Source: an uncultured Lachnospiraceae bacterium (GTDB lineage Bacteria; Bacillota; Clostridia; Lachnospirales; Lachnospiraceae). Taken from it: 41,928 bases of DNA. The translations under genes and the position numbers were made by a program. The stretch is from assembly GCA_900317475.1 (NCBI GenBank), contig ONGY01000015.1, positions 2,452-44,379 on the forward strand, given 5' to 3'. Positions 39,918 to 41,928 of the stretch are shown in pieces. The notes beneath the pieces were generated by a model. The model saw nothing but the letters and a program-made list of their open reading frames with translations. It was not told the DNA's origin and did no database searches. How positions within the stretch are numbered: the stretch's first letter is position 1; each line of letters begins with the position of its first letter.

Positions 39918-41928
39918 ATGGCAAATACAAGTTCGCGAAAATCGAATACAGGCGATGCGAAAAGCACAGCGCGCAAAAGTGCATCCGCGTCTTCTGTCCG
40001 GGGAGAGGGAAAGTCTTCCGGAAGCAGCCGGCGCGGGGGAACCTCTGCGGCTTCAAAGGGAAGCAGAAGCAAGAGCACCTCTTCCAGTTCCGGTTCACGT
40101 TCAAGAACGCGTTCTTCCGAAACCGGGGAGAGAACTTCGCGCAGTCAGCAGTACAGCGCTCGTTCCGCGGGCAGCAGAGCCGGAAGCAGCCGATATGACA
40201 GAGATTACCGCGGCGATTATCAGGACCGCATGACAGAAGGCCCGGCAGTTAACGAAGATCTCATCATCATTGTCCTGCTTGCGATCATGATCTTTCTGTT
40301 TCTTTCCAATTTCCGCATCTGCGGTCCGGTCGGAAACGCAATCAGCGGGTTTTTCTTCGGTCTCTTCGGATTCCCGAATTATATTATTCCCGTTTTCGTT
40401 TTCGGCGTCGGGACATGGTATCTTCTTTCACAGGACGAAGATAAAATTCCGAAGCTGGTGAGCATGATTCTTCTCCTGCTCGCATTCGGTATTGCCTGCG
40501 AGCTGATCAGCGGGGACCTTAAGGAAACGGTGGGTTATCATATAGGCGAAATCTATGCGCGCTGCCGGGACGGACATAACGGCGGCGGTATTATTGCCGG
40601 ATCCGCTGCATTCCTTCTGTATCATTTTCTCAAGCAGGCGGGGACCATCCTTATCCTTATCATGCTGATCCTCGTGAGCGCGCTGATTCTGTCCGGAAAG
40701 TCCGTCGTCGAGATGATGGAGAGCAGCCGGCGTGAGGGGTTTGACGCGCAGCCGGCAAAACGGAACCGCTATGAGGAGGATCAGGACGAGGAGCCGGAGG
40801 ATTCTGAAGAAGATGCGGAAGAAGAGAGCTCCTATGATGAATCCGACGGTGAGGATAACCGCAGACGGGAAGACGAGACCCGCCGGAGAGACCGCCGCCC
40901 GGACAGAGACAGTGCCCGTGCTTCCTATCCGGATGACCGCTCAGAACATGAATATTCAAACGGCCGCGAACGCAGAGGCCGTGATCGTTACAGCGCAGAT
41001 GACGATGATACTTATGATGAAGACGAGCGCTATCGCCGGATCCGTGATGAGGAGCGCGACAGTCTTCGGCGTGCCCGCAGAGAGCGGGAAGAAGAGAGAA
41101 GAAAAGAGAGGGAGAATCAGGAGCGAAGAGCCCGCGAGGAGGAGCGCCGCAGAAAAGAAGAAGAGAGTGCAAAGAAAAATGAGAAAGAATCGGAAGAAAT
41201 TCTCCGGCGTGCAGATTCCTATAATCTCTCGGATGCAACAATCGTAAAGGATGAGAAAACAGAAGACGGCCCCGCAATTCAAAGTCCCACAGATTTCACC
41301 GGCGGTCTGGCTTCCGGTATGGCAGAGGCATCTTCTGCCGCGGCAATGGCCGGTGCCTTTGCAGCGGCCGGTGCATCTGCATCAAAGAGCACAAATATGG
41401 GCGCTGCCGCGGAGGCCGCGGTCATCGCAGCTGACCAGATGGACCTTTCTTCTGAAAATGCTGCCGATGCAGGCACTCTGCAAAAGGAAAACGATGCCCG
41501 GACCGACGGTCCTGCTCCCAATGAAAGCGCAGAGAGCGCCAGTGCACCTGGATATTCTGTTGCAGAGGAACTGCATGAAATCACTGTAAAGGACGCAGAT
41601 TATTCTCCGATCACTGCAAGAGCGGACCTTCAGGAATCCCTGGAGGCACCGATCGACCGCGGAGAATACTCCGGCATTGCCGTACCCACACCGGCAGAGA
41701 CTGCGCCGGATTATACTTCCGACAACTTCTCCAATCAGGTTATCCGGCAGGGACTGAAGGAAACTCTGAATTATCAGGAAAATATTCAGACTGCGCCTTC
41801 ATCGTCGGACGGCACAGCCTCTTCTTCTGCTGTCCATCCGGTTTCCGTAAGGCTGCATGAAATTCACCCGGAGGAAACGGAGAAGACAGCGGACGAAGGG
41901 AACTTGACAGGTGGAGAGTCTGAAACCG
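39918..41928 (+). CDS. FtsK/SpoIIIE-type DNA translocase, N-terminal part (cut by window end)
   Basis: An open frame runs from the ATG at 39918 (GGAGG 5 bases upstream) to the window end, 670 codons, with no stop. Residues 1-105 are rich in Ser, Arg, Lys and Gly. Residues about 112-270 have four or five hydrophobic membrane segments (LIIIVLLAIMIFLFLSNF, then IIPVFVFGVGTWYLL, SMILLLLAFGIACEL, and a long one near ILILIMLILVSALIL). From about 275 onward a very long Glu/Arg/Asp-rich, then Ala/Ser-rich linker follows. This is the plan of the FtsK/SpoIIIE membrane anchor and linker; the ATPase motor with Walker motifs would lie beyond the window. The call rests on architecture and on the position after yebC, not on motor motifs, hence the moderate confidence. 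FtsK pumps DNA at the division septum. Confidence 0.75.
   Translation, partial: MANTSSRKSNTGDAKSTARKSASASSVRGEGKSSGSSRRGGTSAASKGSRSKSTSSSSGSRSRTRSSETGERTSRSQQYSARSAGSRAGSSRYDRDYRGDYQDRMTEGPAVNEDLIIIVLLAIMIFLFLSNFRICGPVGNAISGFFFGLFGFPNYIIPVFVFGVGTWYLLSQDEDKIPKLVSMILLLLAFGIACELISGDLKETVGYHIGEIYARCRDGHNGGGIIAGSAAFLLYHFLKQAGTILILIMLILVSALILSGKSVVEMMESSRREGFDAQPAKRNRYEEDQDEEPEDSEEDAEEESSYDESDGEDNRRREDETRRRDRRPDRDSARASYPDDRSEHEYSNGRERRGRDRYSADDDDTYDEDERYRRIRDEERDSLRRARREREEERRKERENQERRAREEERRRKEEESAKKNEKESEEILRRADSYNLSDATIVKDEKTEDGPAIQSPTDFTGGLASGMAEASSAAAMAGAFAAAGASASKSTNMGAAAEAAVIAADQMDLSSENAADAGTLQKENDARTDGPAPNESAESASAPGYSVAEELHEITVKDADYSPITARADLQESLEAPIDRGEYSGIAVPTPAETAPDYTSDNFSNQVIRQGLKETLNYQENIQTAPSSSDGTASSSAVHPVSVRLHEIHPEETEKTADEGNLTGGESET

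Overview
The window comes from the chromosome of a low-to-mid GC Gram-positive anaerobe, most likely a member of the Lachnospiraceae (Clostridia). I infer this from the gene set and order: a BaiN/HI0933 flavoprotein followed by cmk-ispH-rpsA, RnfC/RnfD, a T-box in front of pheST, Rex next to NAD(P)HX repair, and strong TTGACA-N17-TATAAT promoters with GGAGG ribosome binding sites. I did not see any phage, insertion sequence, CRISPR array, rRNA or tRNA gene. Nearly everything is housekeeping, so the interest lies in how several of these genes are arranged or damaged.

Region by region. 1-1900: a solitary BMP-family substrate-binding lipoprotein on the minus strand, divergent from an RpiR-type regulator. 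1900-7040: rpiR, a BaiN-like flavoprotein, a disrupted cytidylate kinase gene, ispH and ribosomal protein S1 form one overlapping run closed by a strong bidirectional terminator. 7118-8224: a YprB-like 3'-5' exonuclease on the minus strand. 8394-15695: rnfC and rnfD without the other four Rnf genes, then thrC, an Si-type citrate synthase and an aminopeptidase P-family peptidase. 15700-16456: a likely 6S RNA followed directly by a phenylalanine T-box leader. 16457-22735: pheS, pheT, an M18 aminopeptidase and queA, the last with a 73-bp perfect tandem duplication over its 3' end. 23024-24080: tyrA on the minus strand, frameshifted in its ACT domain. 24573-29382: an EF-G-like GTPase and leuS, each with its own promoter and terminator. 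29549-33054: an operon of a citrate (Re)-synthase-like protein, a GntR/FCD regulator and NADP isocitrate dehydrogenase. 33108-35159: an ABC-F protein on the minus strand, divergent from rex. 35283-41928: rex, a bifunctional NAD(P)HX epimerase/dehydratase, alanine racemase, a YebC/TACO1-family protein, and the start of ftsK/spoIIIE, which runs off the window.

The genes work together mainly in redox and amino-acid supply. Two separate entries to citrate (gltA and the Re-type gene) plus isocitrate dehydrogenase point to an oxidative half-cycle making 2-oxoglutarate for glutamate. Rex, NADHX repair and RnfC/D concern the NADH pool. thrC, tyrA, pheST and leuS concern amino-acid biosynthesis and charging.

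The most notable points are: (1) cmk and tyrA each carry a short deletion plus frameshift, both looking like slippage between short direct repeats, and queA carries a fresh tandem duplication; (2) a regulated Re-citrate synthase/IDH operon coexists with an Si-citrate synthase, with a GntR-type palindrome over its -10 and a 14-bp inverted repeat in its leader; (3) an orphan rnfCD pair whose RnfD lacks the usual flavinylation motif; (4) a 6S RNA and a T-box in tandem. All function calls are from reading the sequence; no database search was run.
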